A stretch of DNA of 7,661 nucleotides, from the NCBI GenBank assembly GCA_028876695.1, contig JAGWRH010000432.1:1-7661 (forward strand). The letters run 5' to 3'. Below are positions 1 to 6,085 of this stretch, one piece after another. Below the pieces are notes generated by a model. It saw only the letters and a list, made by a program, of their open reading frames with translations, had not been told where the DNA came from and did no database searches. This stretch comes from Acidobacteriota bacterium (GTDB taxonomy: Bacteria > Acidobacteriota > Terriglobia > Acidiferrales > UBA7541). Position numbers and translations under genes: made by a program. How positions within the stretch are numbered: position 1 is the first letter of the stretch; each line of letters starts with the position of its first letter.

Positions 1-746
1 ATGCCCACGATGTCGTCGAGCGCTTTGTCGTACACCGGCAGGCGCGAATATTTGGTTTCCACCACCCGCTCGCGCAGTTCCTCGAGCGTCGCCTTCGCGG
101 GAATAGCGATGACGTCGGGTCGGGGAGTCATCACGTCGCGCACGCGTTTATCACCGAACTCGATAACCTGTTCGATCAGACGGGCATCGTCCTGTTCAAT
201 CAGCCCCTCTTCGGTGGCGGCGTCAACGAGCGCCTCGATCCCTTGCTGTTCGCCTGCCGGCGCGGTGGACTCCTCGTCCGAAAGACGCAGTACTGACGTG
301 GCCATGTCCAGGCCGGCGTGAATGGGCCAGGTGATCCATACGAGCAACCGCACCATCGGGACGATCGGCCTGATCCACCCGGCGCTCTTTCCGGCCATGA
401 GCAGCGCGGGAAACAGCTGCATTGCAACCACTACCTCCGCGCCCAGAAATACGATTCCTTCCACCGTTTCTTCCCATACAGCCGGAACGAACATCACCAC
501 CCCTCCGGCGGTCAAAACGGCGACGATCACCAGCCACAGTCGCGCCAGCAAACTAAATGCGATGGCCGCGCGACGCCGGTCCATTTTGAAGACCGGCTCG
601 ATCTCCGATTCGAAGCTTTCGAGATGGCGACGCAGGCGCCCGCCCGAAACCCGCCCCAACTCGCGGTACACGCGGTCGAGATAGGAAAACACCACGAGTC
701 CCGCTGTGAGAAGGAGAATCCCGAGCGTGTAAAACAATATTTTCAT
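1..746 (-). CDS. CNNM/CBS-domain hemolysin-family membrane protein, partial (C-terminus beyond left edge)
   Basis: The frame is open from an ATG at 746-744 to the window edge, giving 248 residues and no stop. Hydrophobic segments lie at about 3-21, 64-88, 97-118 and 124-146, as in the DUF21/CNNM membrane domain. A cytoplasmic part follows, with the family's hallmark EGLIEQDDARLIEQ (180-193) and VRDVMTPRPDVIAI (202-215), then the beginning of the first CBS domain (YSRLPVYD, 233-240). The second CBS domain and any CorC_HlyC domain would lie outside the window. Relatives (CorC/CorB/YfjD, TlyC) are linked to Mg2+/Co2+ transport or resistance; the 'hemolysin' name is historical. The start codon lies 3 nt after the ybeY stop with no clear ribosome binding site of its own, so translational coupling to ybeY is likely. 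ybeY next to a CorC-type gene is a common bacterial arrangement. Family assignment is firm; the transported ion is inference. Confidence 0.88.
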   Translation of the reverse strand, partial: MKILFYTLGILLLTAGLVVFSYLDRVYRELGRVSGGRLRRHLESFESEIEPVFKMDRRRAAIAFSLLARLWLVIVAVLTAGGVVMFVPAVWEETVEGIVFLGAEVVVAMQLFPALLMAGKSAGWIRPIVPMVRLLVWITWPIHAGLDMATSVLRLSDEESTAPAGEQQGIEALVDAATEEGLIEQDDARLIEQVIEFGDKRVRDVMTPRPDVIAIPAKATLEELRERVVETKYSRLPVYDKALDDIVG

Positions 747-749
747 CGT

Positions 750-1199
750 TCAGGCTAGGCCCAAGCGGCGCCGCAAAAGCCGTTCGCGGCGATCCATTTG
801 CCCGGTGTCCGTTTCGTGATCGTAGCCCATCAGGTGCAGCATGCCGTGAAGAATCAGGATACGCAATTCCTGCGAAAACGTACGCCCGAAGCGCCGCGCA
901 TTTCGTCGCGCAACGGCGGGCGCGATCGCGATGTCCCCAAGATAAACGCCGTTCGAGCGAGCCGTGCGGCGGGGCAGTTTGCCGGCGGTGAGAGAGGCTG
1001 TCTCTTCATCAGAGGGGAAGGAGAGCACGTCGGTCGGGCCGCTCTTGTGCCGGTACGCGCGATTCCAGCCAGCTATCTCGGTGTTCGTCACGAAGCAAGC
1101 GGTGAGCGAGCCGGGCGGCAGCCGCAGCGCGCGGCGCGCGCGAGTCACAAATTCCTCAAGTTGCTGAATCGGAACCCGAACGCTGCGCTGCCGGTTCAA
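750..1199 (-). CDS. ybeY: Endoribonuclease YbeY (rRNA maturation factor)
   Basis: This is a 149-residue cytoplasmic protein of the UPF0054 family, a single-strand-specific zinc endoribonuclease involved in 16S rRNA 3' end maturation and ribosome quality control. The zinc motif HGMLHLMGYDH spans residues 118-128, with H118, H122 and H128 as ligands. The other family signature, NRAYRHKSGPTDVLSFP, is at 46-62, followed by YLGDIAIAP (86-94). Length matches the family. The start is uncertain: no ATG or GTG occurs in frame upstream, and the codons just before the N-R-Q-R stretch read ACG ATC TTG. TTG at 1199 is chosen because it is the only ordinary initiator, with GCGGGA 7 nt upstream as a weak ribosome binding site. 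The gene lies 83 nt after the nucleotidyltransferase stop and 3 nt before the CNNM gene, so it is probably co-transcribed with both. Confidence 0.93.
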   Translation of the reverse strand: MNRQRSVRVPIQQLEEFVTRARRALRLPPGSLTACFVTNTEIAGWNRAYRHKSGPTDVLSFPSDEETASLTAGKLPRRTARSNGVYLGDIAIAPAVARRNARRFGRTFSQELRILILHGMLHLMGYDHETDTGQMDRRERLLRRRLGLA

Positions 1200-1282
1200 G
1201 ATCGTGTCCCGCTCGTCCGGACGCCCCAGGATCTCTCGTTTTTGCGTGCTGCTGCGCGTGCGTTTTTCCCTTGGTGCCGCGG

Positions 1283-2806
1283 CTACTTCCGGCGCGACGT
1301 CTTCGCCGCGACGGTTTTCGGCGTGGCATGCTTCCCAGCTTTCCGTACCGGCGCGGCAGGTTTGGCTGGCGCCGGTGCCTGAGCCGCGGCAGCAACCGGC
1401 TTCGGCGCTTTCCCTGCCGCGCGAACGGGCTGGATTGTCGGGCGGCCCTTTCCGGAGATGTTCGCGCCGGATTCCGCGGCGGCCTCCTTGCCCTTGCGCT
1501 TTTTCTCGGGTTTCCGCGGAGGTTCATCCTTAATTCCCGCCAGGTCCCGCAGTAACTTGGTGCGTTCTTCCGGGGTTTTGCCCTTCCCTCGTAGCTGTTT
1601 TTCGAAGAACTGTTCGAGAATCTGGTCGAACTTCGGCCCGCGCGGAACGCCCAAGAAGTCCAGTTCCGCCACGGGCAGCGCCAAACGCAACGGACGCCAC
1701 TTTTGCAGATAATTCCGGATCTTCGAAACCGCGCGCGCGTCGGGAATCTCCGCCTCAATGAACGCAAGCATCTCTGGCGGCACCGAGGCCATGTAGAAAT
1801 ACGCATCGCGCGGCGATTCGGTTTTCCGGCTCTTCAACACCTTCACCATGGCGCGCGCCTTGTCTGGCAGATCGACGATCGCGTCGATTTCCGATTGCGT
1901 GTAGTTCAAATTCCGAAGCAGGAAAACCATCTCGCGTGGCTTTAAGCGCTGCAGGGTGTAACGAGTGGTCGCATCTCGCAGCCGCGGGCGGATTCCGGCT
2001 TCCAGGAAATTCATTCGTACCCGGGAGAGCTTGTTGAGCGCCTCGTAATCGGGTTTGCGGCGCTGCAGTTGCGGATGAACCACGACCAGCAGTTCGCGCG
2101 ACTCCCATTGCTTCAGCGCGGGCACGGCGTTTTCCTCGCGTGAGAGGGCACGGAGTTCGTGTCCTACGTCGCTGGCGTCAATGCGGTCTTGCAGCCCGCG
2201 CTGCATCGCCAGATCGAACCATTCCTGCGTGCGCGAATCCATGTTGAAACTCATCCGCGCGCAGTAGCGCAGGATTCGCAGGAGTCGAATCGGCTGATTC
2301 GTGAACGCGTGGATGGAAAGCGCGCGCACTTCCTGGCGCTCCAGGTCGGCCAGGCCGTTGGTGGGATCAAGCAACAGGCCGCGCGAGTTGGCATTTAGCG
2401 AGATGGCAATGGCGTTAATCGAAAAATCGCGGCGGCGAAGGTCTTCCATGATCCCCGCGAAGCGGTACTCCGGTTTGGCGCCCGGTCGTTCATAAACGTC
2501 GTCTCGGGCCGCGGCGATCGAACCATCGGCATCGCCGGCGAAAATCATTTCGAAGTGCCGGATTTTTTCATTTTCGGAAAGCACCCGCGCACCGCCCTTT
2601 TCCAGTTCGCGCACCATGCGCACCGGGTTGCCTTCGACCGTGAAATCCAGATCGCGAATGGGCTGCCCGGAGATCAGGTCGCGAACCGCTCCGCCCGTCA
2701 GATAAATGTTCATCTCCTGCGACCGGGCCAATTCCTGCACGCGTTCCAGGGCTGCGCGTTGTTCCGGAGAAAGGCGGCTTTCCAATAAGTACATGTAATC
2801 GGGCAT
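1283..2806 (-). CDS. Class II tRNA nucleotidyltransferase / poly(A) polymerase family protein with long basic tail
   Basis: This 507-residue protein belongs to the class II nucleotidyltransferases that add CCA, or A alone, to tRNA 3' ends, or poly(A) to RNA. Motif A (LTGGAVRDLI, 36-45) leads to the metal-binding D-L-D of RDLDFT (D52, D54). A flexible-loop region with YERPGAKPEYRF (105-116) follows, then EDLRRRDFSINA (121-132), LDPTNGLADL (146-155) and the RILRYCARMSF motif (177-187). The helical neck/body runs to about 426. An intact loop argues against a CC-adding-only enzyme, but CCA-adding, A-adding and poly(A) activity cannot be separated by eye, so no symbol is given. Residue 96 is Ser where relatives I recall carry Asp or Glu. 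Residues 427-507 form a Lys/Ala/Pro-rich, probably disordered tail not typical of the family. The ATG has an AGGAGG (2818-2823) 11 nt upstream. The xerD stop is 36 nt upstream, consistent with an operon. Confidence 0.88.
   Translation of the reverse strand: MPDYMYLLESRLSPEQRAALERVQELARSQEMNIYLTGGAVRDLISGQPIRDLDFTVEGNPVRMVRELEKGGARVLSENEKIRHFEMIFAGDADGSIAAARDDVYERPGAKPEYRFAGIMEDLRRRDFSINAIAISLNANSRGLLLDPTNGLADLERQEVRALSIHAFTNQPIRLLRILRYCARMSFNMDSRTQEWFDLAMQRGLQDRIDASDVGHELRALSREENAVPALKQWESRELLVVVHPQLQRRKPDYEALNKLSRVRMNFLEAGIRPRLRDATTRYTLQRLKPREMVFLLRNLNYTQSEIDAIVDLPDKARAMVKVLKSRKTESPRDAYFYMASVPPEMLAFIEAEIPDARAVSKIRNYLQKWRPLRLALPVAELDFLGVPRGPKFDQILEQFFEKQLRGKGKTPEERTKLLRDLAGIKDEPPRKPEKKRKGKEAAAESGANISGKGRPTIQPVRAAGKAPKPVAAAAQAPAPAKPAAPVRKAGKHATPKTVAAKTSRRK
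1286..1528 (-). other. Basic low-complexity C-terminal extension of the nucleotidyltransferase
   Basis: Residues 427-507 of the nucleotidyltransferase consist almost entirely of Lys, Arg, Ala and Pro with a few Gly, Thr and Ser, and include PEKKRKGKEAAAE and APKPVAAAAQAPAPAKPAAP. There is almost no hydrophobic content able to form a core, so the segment is predicted by eye to be disordered and strongly positive. Such tails usually contribute non-specific nucleic acid binding. The catalytic and tRNA-binding domains appear complete without it. Function is inference. Confidence 0.7.
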
Positions 2807-2817
2807 GAGGTCCTACG

Positions 2818-2823
2818 CCTCCT
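2818..2823 (-). promoter_or_regulatory. Ribosome binding site of the nucleotidyltransferase gene
   Basis: A full AGGAGG (minus strand) lies 11 nt before the ATG at 2806-2804. The spacing is slightly long. It supports this ATG over the nearby in-frame ATG at codon 5, which would be still farther away. Confidence 0.55.
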
Positions 2824-2842
2824 GTCCTGCATCCGCGGCGCT

Positions 2843-3766
2843 CTAAGCGCGCGGGTGATGAGCCTTATAAACCTGCTTCAGACGCTCCTCTACCACGTGC
2901 GTATAGATCTGCGTGGTGGAGATATCCGAATGGCCTAGCATCATCTGAACGGCGCGCAGATCGGCGCCGCCGTCGAGCAAGTGCGTGGCGAAGCTGTGCC
3001 GCAGCATATGCGGCTTCACGTGTTTGCGAATGCCGGCCATCCGGCCGTAATGCGCCAGGGCTTTCCAATAGCTGATGCGGTCGATTTTGCCGCCCCGCAA
3101 ATTCAGAAATAGGTACGGAGACGAGCCGCCGCGCAGCAACTGCGGCCGGGCTTCCTTGTAATACGCTTGCACCGCATCGAGCGCGCGCCGGCCCACCGGA
3201 ACAATCCGCTCCTTGTCGCCCTTGCCCACGCACCGCACGCTGCCTTCGCCCATATGCAGGTCGCCGACCCGCAAGGCGCAGAGTTCCGAAACGCGCAGCC
3301 CGCACGAATACATCAGCTCGATCATCGCTTTATCGCGAAGCCCGGCCACCGTCGAGGTGTCCGGCTGTGCCAGCACTCGCTCCAGTTCTTCGAGGCTCAA
3401 AAACTGCGGCAGCGTGCGCCGGAACTTCGGCGATTCGATCGTGGCCGCGGGATCTTCATCGATGCGCCCTTCGATCAGCGCGAAGCGGAAGAAATTGCGA
3501 ATGGTAACCAGATGGCGCGCCACCGAACGGCTATCGAGCCTCTGCTGATAGAGAGACGCCAGAAAATCGACAATGTCGCTCCGAGTTACGTCCGTCGTCG
3601 ACTTCTCGCGCTTCGTCACGAACGTTGCGAATTTCGCGATATCGCGGCGATACGCCTGGATCGTATTCGGTGACAAGCCTTTTTCCACGCGCAAGCACGT
3701 CAGAAATGTTCGAATATCTGCTTCCAAGACAGCGTCTCCCGTTTTACGCGACGGTCTGCGGGTCAT
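2843..3766 (-). CDS. xerD: Tyrosine recombinase XerD/XerC type
   Basis: This 307-residue protein has the full Xer layout. The N-terminal core-binding SAM-like domain (about 17-102) contains EKGLSPNTIQAYRRDI (28-43). The catalytic domain (about 123-300) carries the pentad: R158 in CGLRVSEL, K182 in GKGDKER, H253 and R256 in HMLRHSFATHLL, H279 in LGHSDISTTQIYTH, and nucleophile Y288. Xer recombinases resolve chromosome dimers at dif at the terminus, normally with FtsK and often as an XerC/XerD pair. Length and position in a housekeeping gene cluster argue for the chromosomal Xer rather than a phage or integron integrase, but the choice between XerC and XerD is by resemblance only. No partner xer gene or recognisable dif-like site was noticed in the window. 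The ATG at 3766-3764 lies 18 nt downstream of the murJ stop with only a weak ribosome binding site, which suggests coupling. Confidence 0.93.
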   Translation of the reverse strand: MTRRPSRKTGDAVLEADIRTFLTCLRVEKGLSPNTIQAYRRDIAKFATFVTKREKSTTDVTRSDIVDFLASLYQQRLDSRSVARHLVTIRNFFRFALIEGRIDEDPAATIESPKFRRTLPQFLSLEELERVLAQPDTSTVAGLRDKAMIELMYSCGLRVSELCALRVGDLHMGEGSVRCVGKGDKERIVPVGRRALDAVQAYYKEARPQLLRGGSSPYLFLNLRGGKIDRISYWKALAHYGRMAGIRKHVKPHMLRHSFATHLLDGGADLRAVQMMLGHSDISTTQIYTHVVEERLKQVYKAHHPRA

Positions 3767-3784
3767 TCTGCATGGTGCACGCCT

Positions 3785-5419
3785 TTACGCTCCGCTTTCA
3801 ACCGCCTCAGCCGTCGGTGGCTCTGCTTTGCGCAGCAACAGGAAGAACTCCCCGAGTTCCTCGCATCGCAGCAGCCACGCTAGCGCAAAATAGATGCACA
3901 CCGCCGCCGCAATCATGCCGGCGAGTAATCCGATCTGGGTGAGCACATGGCGCACTTCCTCGAAATGCGACACGTGAAGTACTCCATATGCCGCCAGACC
4001 CATGCCTACGGCGCACGCCGCGATCTTGCAAAATGATTGCAGTAGCCCTCGCGCGCCTAGTTGCCCATAGCGCCTGCGAAAAAGAAAAAAAAGCGCCCCA
4101 AAATTGAAATACGCGGCAATGGAGCTGGCCAGCGCGGGGCTGCCGTTCGAAAGCGCGCGGAAAAAGAACAGCAGAAACAGCCCATTGAGCGCGATATTCA
4201 GGCCCAGCGCGCAAGCGCCGGTCTTCGCCGGAGTGGCCGTATCGTGCGTTGCGTAATACATGGGCGCGATCAACTTCATTCCCGCGAACGCGGGCAGCCC
4301 CAGCGAATAGTAGAGCAACGCCCTCGCCGTCAGCGCCGTGGACTCCGGCGTGAACCGCCCATGTTGGAACAGCACTTGAATGATCGGCTGGCGCAGCAGA
4401 ATCAGCCCAATCGCCGCGGGAATTGTGATGAACGATACGATGCGCAGCGAAAATCCGAACGTGCGCTTCATCTCGGCCCATTGCCCCGCCGCCCATTGAT
4501 GCGACATGGCCGGCAAAAGCGCCGTGGACATCGCCACGGCATAACTCCCCAGCGCCAGTTGCATCACGCGATCCGCCACGTAAAGCGACGTGATGCTGCC
4601 TTCGGGCATGCGCGACGACGCGGCAAAGATCGTGTCGATGAACATGTTGATCTGGTACACGCCCATGCCGAAGAACGCGGGCGCGGCCAGCCGTCCAACC
4701 TTCCGAACGCCAGGATCGGAAAGCGAGATTCGGGGTAGCAGATTCATTCCCCGCCGCACCAGCGCCGGTATTTGCATCCCGAGCTGCACTACGGCACCCA
4801 ATAAGATTCCCACCGCCAGCGCGATCGCCGGCGAGCGGTACTCCGGCGGCGCCCAACGCAGGATTGGCCGGTAAAACACGGCGAACGAGCACGCGATCAC
4901 CGCAAGATTGAAAAAAATCGGCGTTGCCGCCGGCAGAGCGAACATGTGAAAGCTGTTCAGGATGGAAGCGGCGAGCGCCGCTAGTCCGATGAACACAATG
5001 GCAGGGAAGATGATGCGATTCAGATACACCGCGAGCTGCCAATGGCCTTGCTGCGCTCCGAAGATGGTCAGGAACCCGATTAGCTGCCGGGAAAAAACCG
5101 TGCCGACCAGCGCCAGGGCTGCGAGCGCGAACGCCACGTCCCAAAATATCTTCTGCGCGAATGCCCACGCTTTGGGAGCCGATTCGTCGTGCAAGTAACC
5201 TGCGAAAACGGGTATGAACGAAGCGCCCAGCGAACCTTCTCCGGCCATTCGGCGTATCAAACCGGGTATTCGGAAGGCTAGGATGAATGAATCGGCAGCT
5301 GGAGAAGTGCCGAGGAGGAGAGCTATTCGCTGATCGCGTAAGTATCCGCAAATGCGGCTGATAACCGTTACGAGGGCTACCACCGAGGCCGACTTTAGTA
5401 GCTGTCCCTTGGTGGTCAA
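3785..5419 (-). CDS. murJ: Lipid II flippase MurJ (MviN family)
   Basis: This 544-residue polytopic membrane protein of the MOP superfamily has strongly hydrophobic segments along its length, consistent with about 14 transmembrane helices. MurJ moves lipid II from the cytoplasmic to the periplasmic face of the inner membrane for peptidoglycan synthesis. The N-terminal signature SRICGYLRD (21-29) supplies arginines matching E. coli R18 and R24. IRRMAGEGSLGASFIPVF (55-72) matches the R52 region, and YVADRVMQLALG (280-291) supplies R284, matching R270. The start is TTG: an in-frame TAG at 5440-5438 closes the frame upstream, no ATG lies between it and codon 58, and GGGAG (5424-5428) sits 4 nt before the TTG. 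It is the first gene of the leftward cluster, 18 nt ahead of xerD. An eight-T run occurs in the coding strand at 4085-4092. The family call is firm. Confidence 0.95.
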   Translation of the reverse strand: MTTKGQLLKSASVVALVTVISRICGYLRDQRIALLLGTSPAADSFILAFRIPGLIRRMAGEGSLGASFIPVFAGYLHDESAPKAWAFAQKIFWDVAFALAALALVGTVFSRQLIGFLTIFGAQQGHWQLAVYLNRIIFPAIVFIGLAALAASILNSFHMFALPAATPIFFNLAVIACSFAVFYRPILRWAPPEYRSPAIALAVGILLGAVVQLGMQIPALVRRGMNLLPRISLSDPGVRKVGRLAAPAFFGMGVYQINMFIDTIFAASSRMPEGSITSLYVADRVMQLALGSYAVAMSTALLPAMSHQWAAGQWAEMKRTFGFSLRIVSFITIPAAIGLILLRQPIIQVLFQHGRFTPESTALTARALLYYSLGLPAFAGMKLIAPMYYATHDTATPAKTGACALGLNIALNGLFLLFFFRALSNGSPALASSIAAYFNFGALFFLFRRRYGQLGARGLLQSFCKIAACAVGMGLAAYGVLHVSHFEEVRHVLTQIGLLAGMIAAAVCIYFALAWLLRCEELGEFFLLLRKAEPPTAEAVESGA

Positions 5420-5423
5420 TCGG

Positions 5424-5428
5424 CTCCC
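5424..5428 (-). promoter_or_regulatory. Ribosome binding site deciding the murJ TTG start
   Basis: GGGAG on the minus strand lies 4 nt before the TTG at 5419-5417. Together with the in-frame TAG at 5440-5438 it fixes the start within a few codons. Confidence 0.5.
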
Positions 5429-5460
5429 GTTCCGGTCCTAACCCTTTGAGCACCAATAAG

Positions 5461-5489
5461 TTGACATCCGCTGCCGACTGCACGATAAC
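5461..5489 (+). promoter_or_regulatory. Sigma-70-type promoter for the rightward gene of unknown function
   Basis: A perfect -35 TTGACA (5461-5466) is followed, after exactly 17 nt, by GATAAC (5484-5489), which matches 4 of 6 positions of TATAAT. The predicted transcription start near 5496 gives a leader of about 65 nt before the GTG at 5563. It lies in the 143-nt divergent region (5420-5562) between murJ and the rightward gene. I found no equally good promoter on the minus strand for the murJ cluster. Confidence 0.6.
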
Positions 5490-5553
5490 ATAACCTGCGC
5501 GGCATTCGCAACTAAAGCCAATCCGCCGCCCTCCGAGGCACCAGCCTCCAGTC

Positions 5554-5557
5554 AGGA
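5554..5557 (+). promoter_or_regulatory. Ribosome binding site deciding a GTG start
   Basis: AGGA lies 5 nt before the GTG at 5563, in good position for initiation there. Confidence 0.5.
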
Positions 5558-5562
5558 ATCGC

Positions 5563-6063
5563 GTGAAAAGCCGCGTCACAGCCTCCACGCATAAGAAAGT
5601 CGCGGTCTTTCTTCTGGACGGCGCTTGCGAACCCGGCCACATCAATCCCGCCGCGCTGGATTCCGTCGAAAAAATCGACTTGCTCACTCCCGGCGGGGAG
5701 CACCGCTCCATCCCTCTCAATGAGGTCAAGGCCGTCTGCTTCGTGCGCGAATTTACCGGGCCCTTCGAGCCGGAGCGAAAGTCATTCTTAAGCCGCCCGA
5801 AGCTCGATGGGCTGTGGATCAGACTGCGCTTTCGCGACAATGACGAAATGGAGGGTGTCGCGGCAAACGATTTGCTCGCCATGCTTGGTCTCGGCGTGCA
5901 GTTGACGCCTCCCGACTTGCACGGCAACGTGGTGCGGATGTTCATTCCGCGGTCGGCCCTCGTCCAAATGAAGGTCTTGGGCGTCGTCGGAGTAGCACGG
6001 CGGCCACAGCCGAAACCGAGCGGGGGTCGATCTGCAGACCAGCCGGAACTCTTCGACGAATAG
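5563..6063 (+). CDS. Conserved hypothetical protein, DUF6982-like
   Basis: This 166-residue soluble protein has no signal peptide or membrane segment. It looks like a small beta-rich domain: VAVFLLDG (13-20), a central SIPLNEVKAVCFVREFTG (49-66), LWIRLRFRDNDEMEG (84-98), and MFIPRSALVQMKVLG (126-140). The K-A-V-x-F-V-R-x-F pattern followed by an 'x-V-R-F-R-D-x-E-x-x-x-G' strand and a late 'F-I-P-R-S-A-L' strand resembles DUF6982 proteins, which I recall from Acidobacteriota and Deltaproteobacteria, some near PilZ-like domains. This is recognition from memory and not certain. No catalytic motif is visible. The last 22 or so residues are Pro/Gly/Arg-rich, probably disordered, and end in QPELFDE, whose Q-x-x-L-F resembles a sliding-clamp-binding peptide. 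GTG is the start because of the AGGA 5 nt upstream. The gene has its own promoter, diverges from murJ, and appears to be monocistronic. Confidence 0.75.
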   Translation: MKSRVTASTHKKVAVFLLDGACEPGHINPAALDSVEKIDLLTPGGEHRSIPLNEVKAVCFVREFTGPFEPERKSFLSRPKLDGLWIRLRFRDNDEMEGVAANDLLAMLGLGVQLTPPDLHGNVVRMFIPRSALVQMKVLGVVGVARRPQPKPSGGRSADQPELFDE

Positions 6064-6085
6064 CCTCAGCACTGAGGCTTTCTGT
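6062..6085 (+). terminator. Possible weak intrinsic terminator after the DUF6982-like gene
   Basis: AGCCTCAG (6062-6069) and CTGAGGCT (6072-6079) are perfect 8-base inverted arms. They fold as a stem of at least 7 bp with a GCAC loop, followed by the T-rich TTTCTGTCT. The left arm overlaps the stop codon TAG (6061-6063). The stem is short and the T tract is interrupted, so termination efficiency is uncertain. Confidence 0.45.

Noticed and set aside
1156..1806. 216-codon minus-strand frame overlapping the end of the nucleotidyltransferase
   Set aside because: Its Arg/Pro/Ser-rich translation is an alternate-frame reading of the Lys/Ala/Pro-rich tail. I considered whether the tail itself arose by frameshift, but its frame stays continuous with the enzyme core.
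2843..3766. Mobile element or integron, suggested by a tyrosine recombinase
   Set aside because: The protein is a standard-length Xer with housekeeping neighbours, and no attachment sites, cargo or flanking repeats are visible.
3744..3773. Nine-codon reading frame starting at an ATG just upstream of the xerD start (minus strand) as a possible leader peptide
   Set aside because: It has no good ribosome binding site and no attenuator-like structure or codon bias; its ATG falls by chance in the 18-nt murJ-xerD gap.
4061..4738. 225-codon open frame on the plus strand antisense to murJ
   Set aside because: It is very Arg/Gln-rich with no recognisable domain, and the opposite strand encodes clear MurJ motifs.
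5420..5562. Leftward promoter for the murJ cluster, for example TTGCGA with TTATCG on the minus strand at 17-nt spacing
   Set aside because: The -10 match is poor and the -35 is only partial, so I cannot support it as a feature. The cluster may use a different sigma factor or start farther upstream.
3807..5945. 712-codon open frame on the minus strand spanning murJ, the divergent promoter region and part of the rightward gene
   Set aside because: It overlaps strongly supported murJ in another frame and runs antisense through the DUF6982-like gene. Its translation is Arg/Ser/Pro/His-rich with no family resemblance, typical of a shadow frame in GC-rich DNA.
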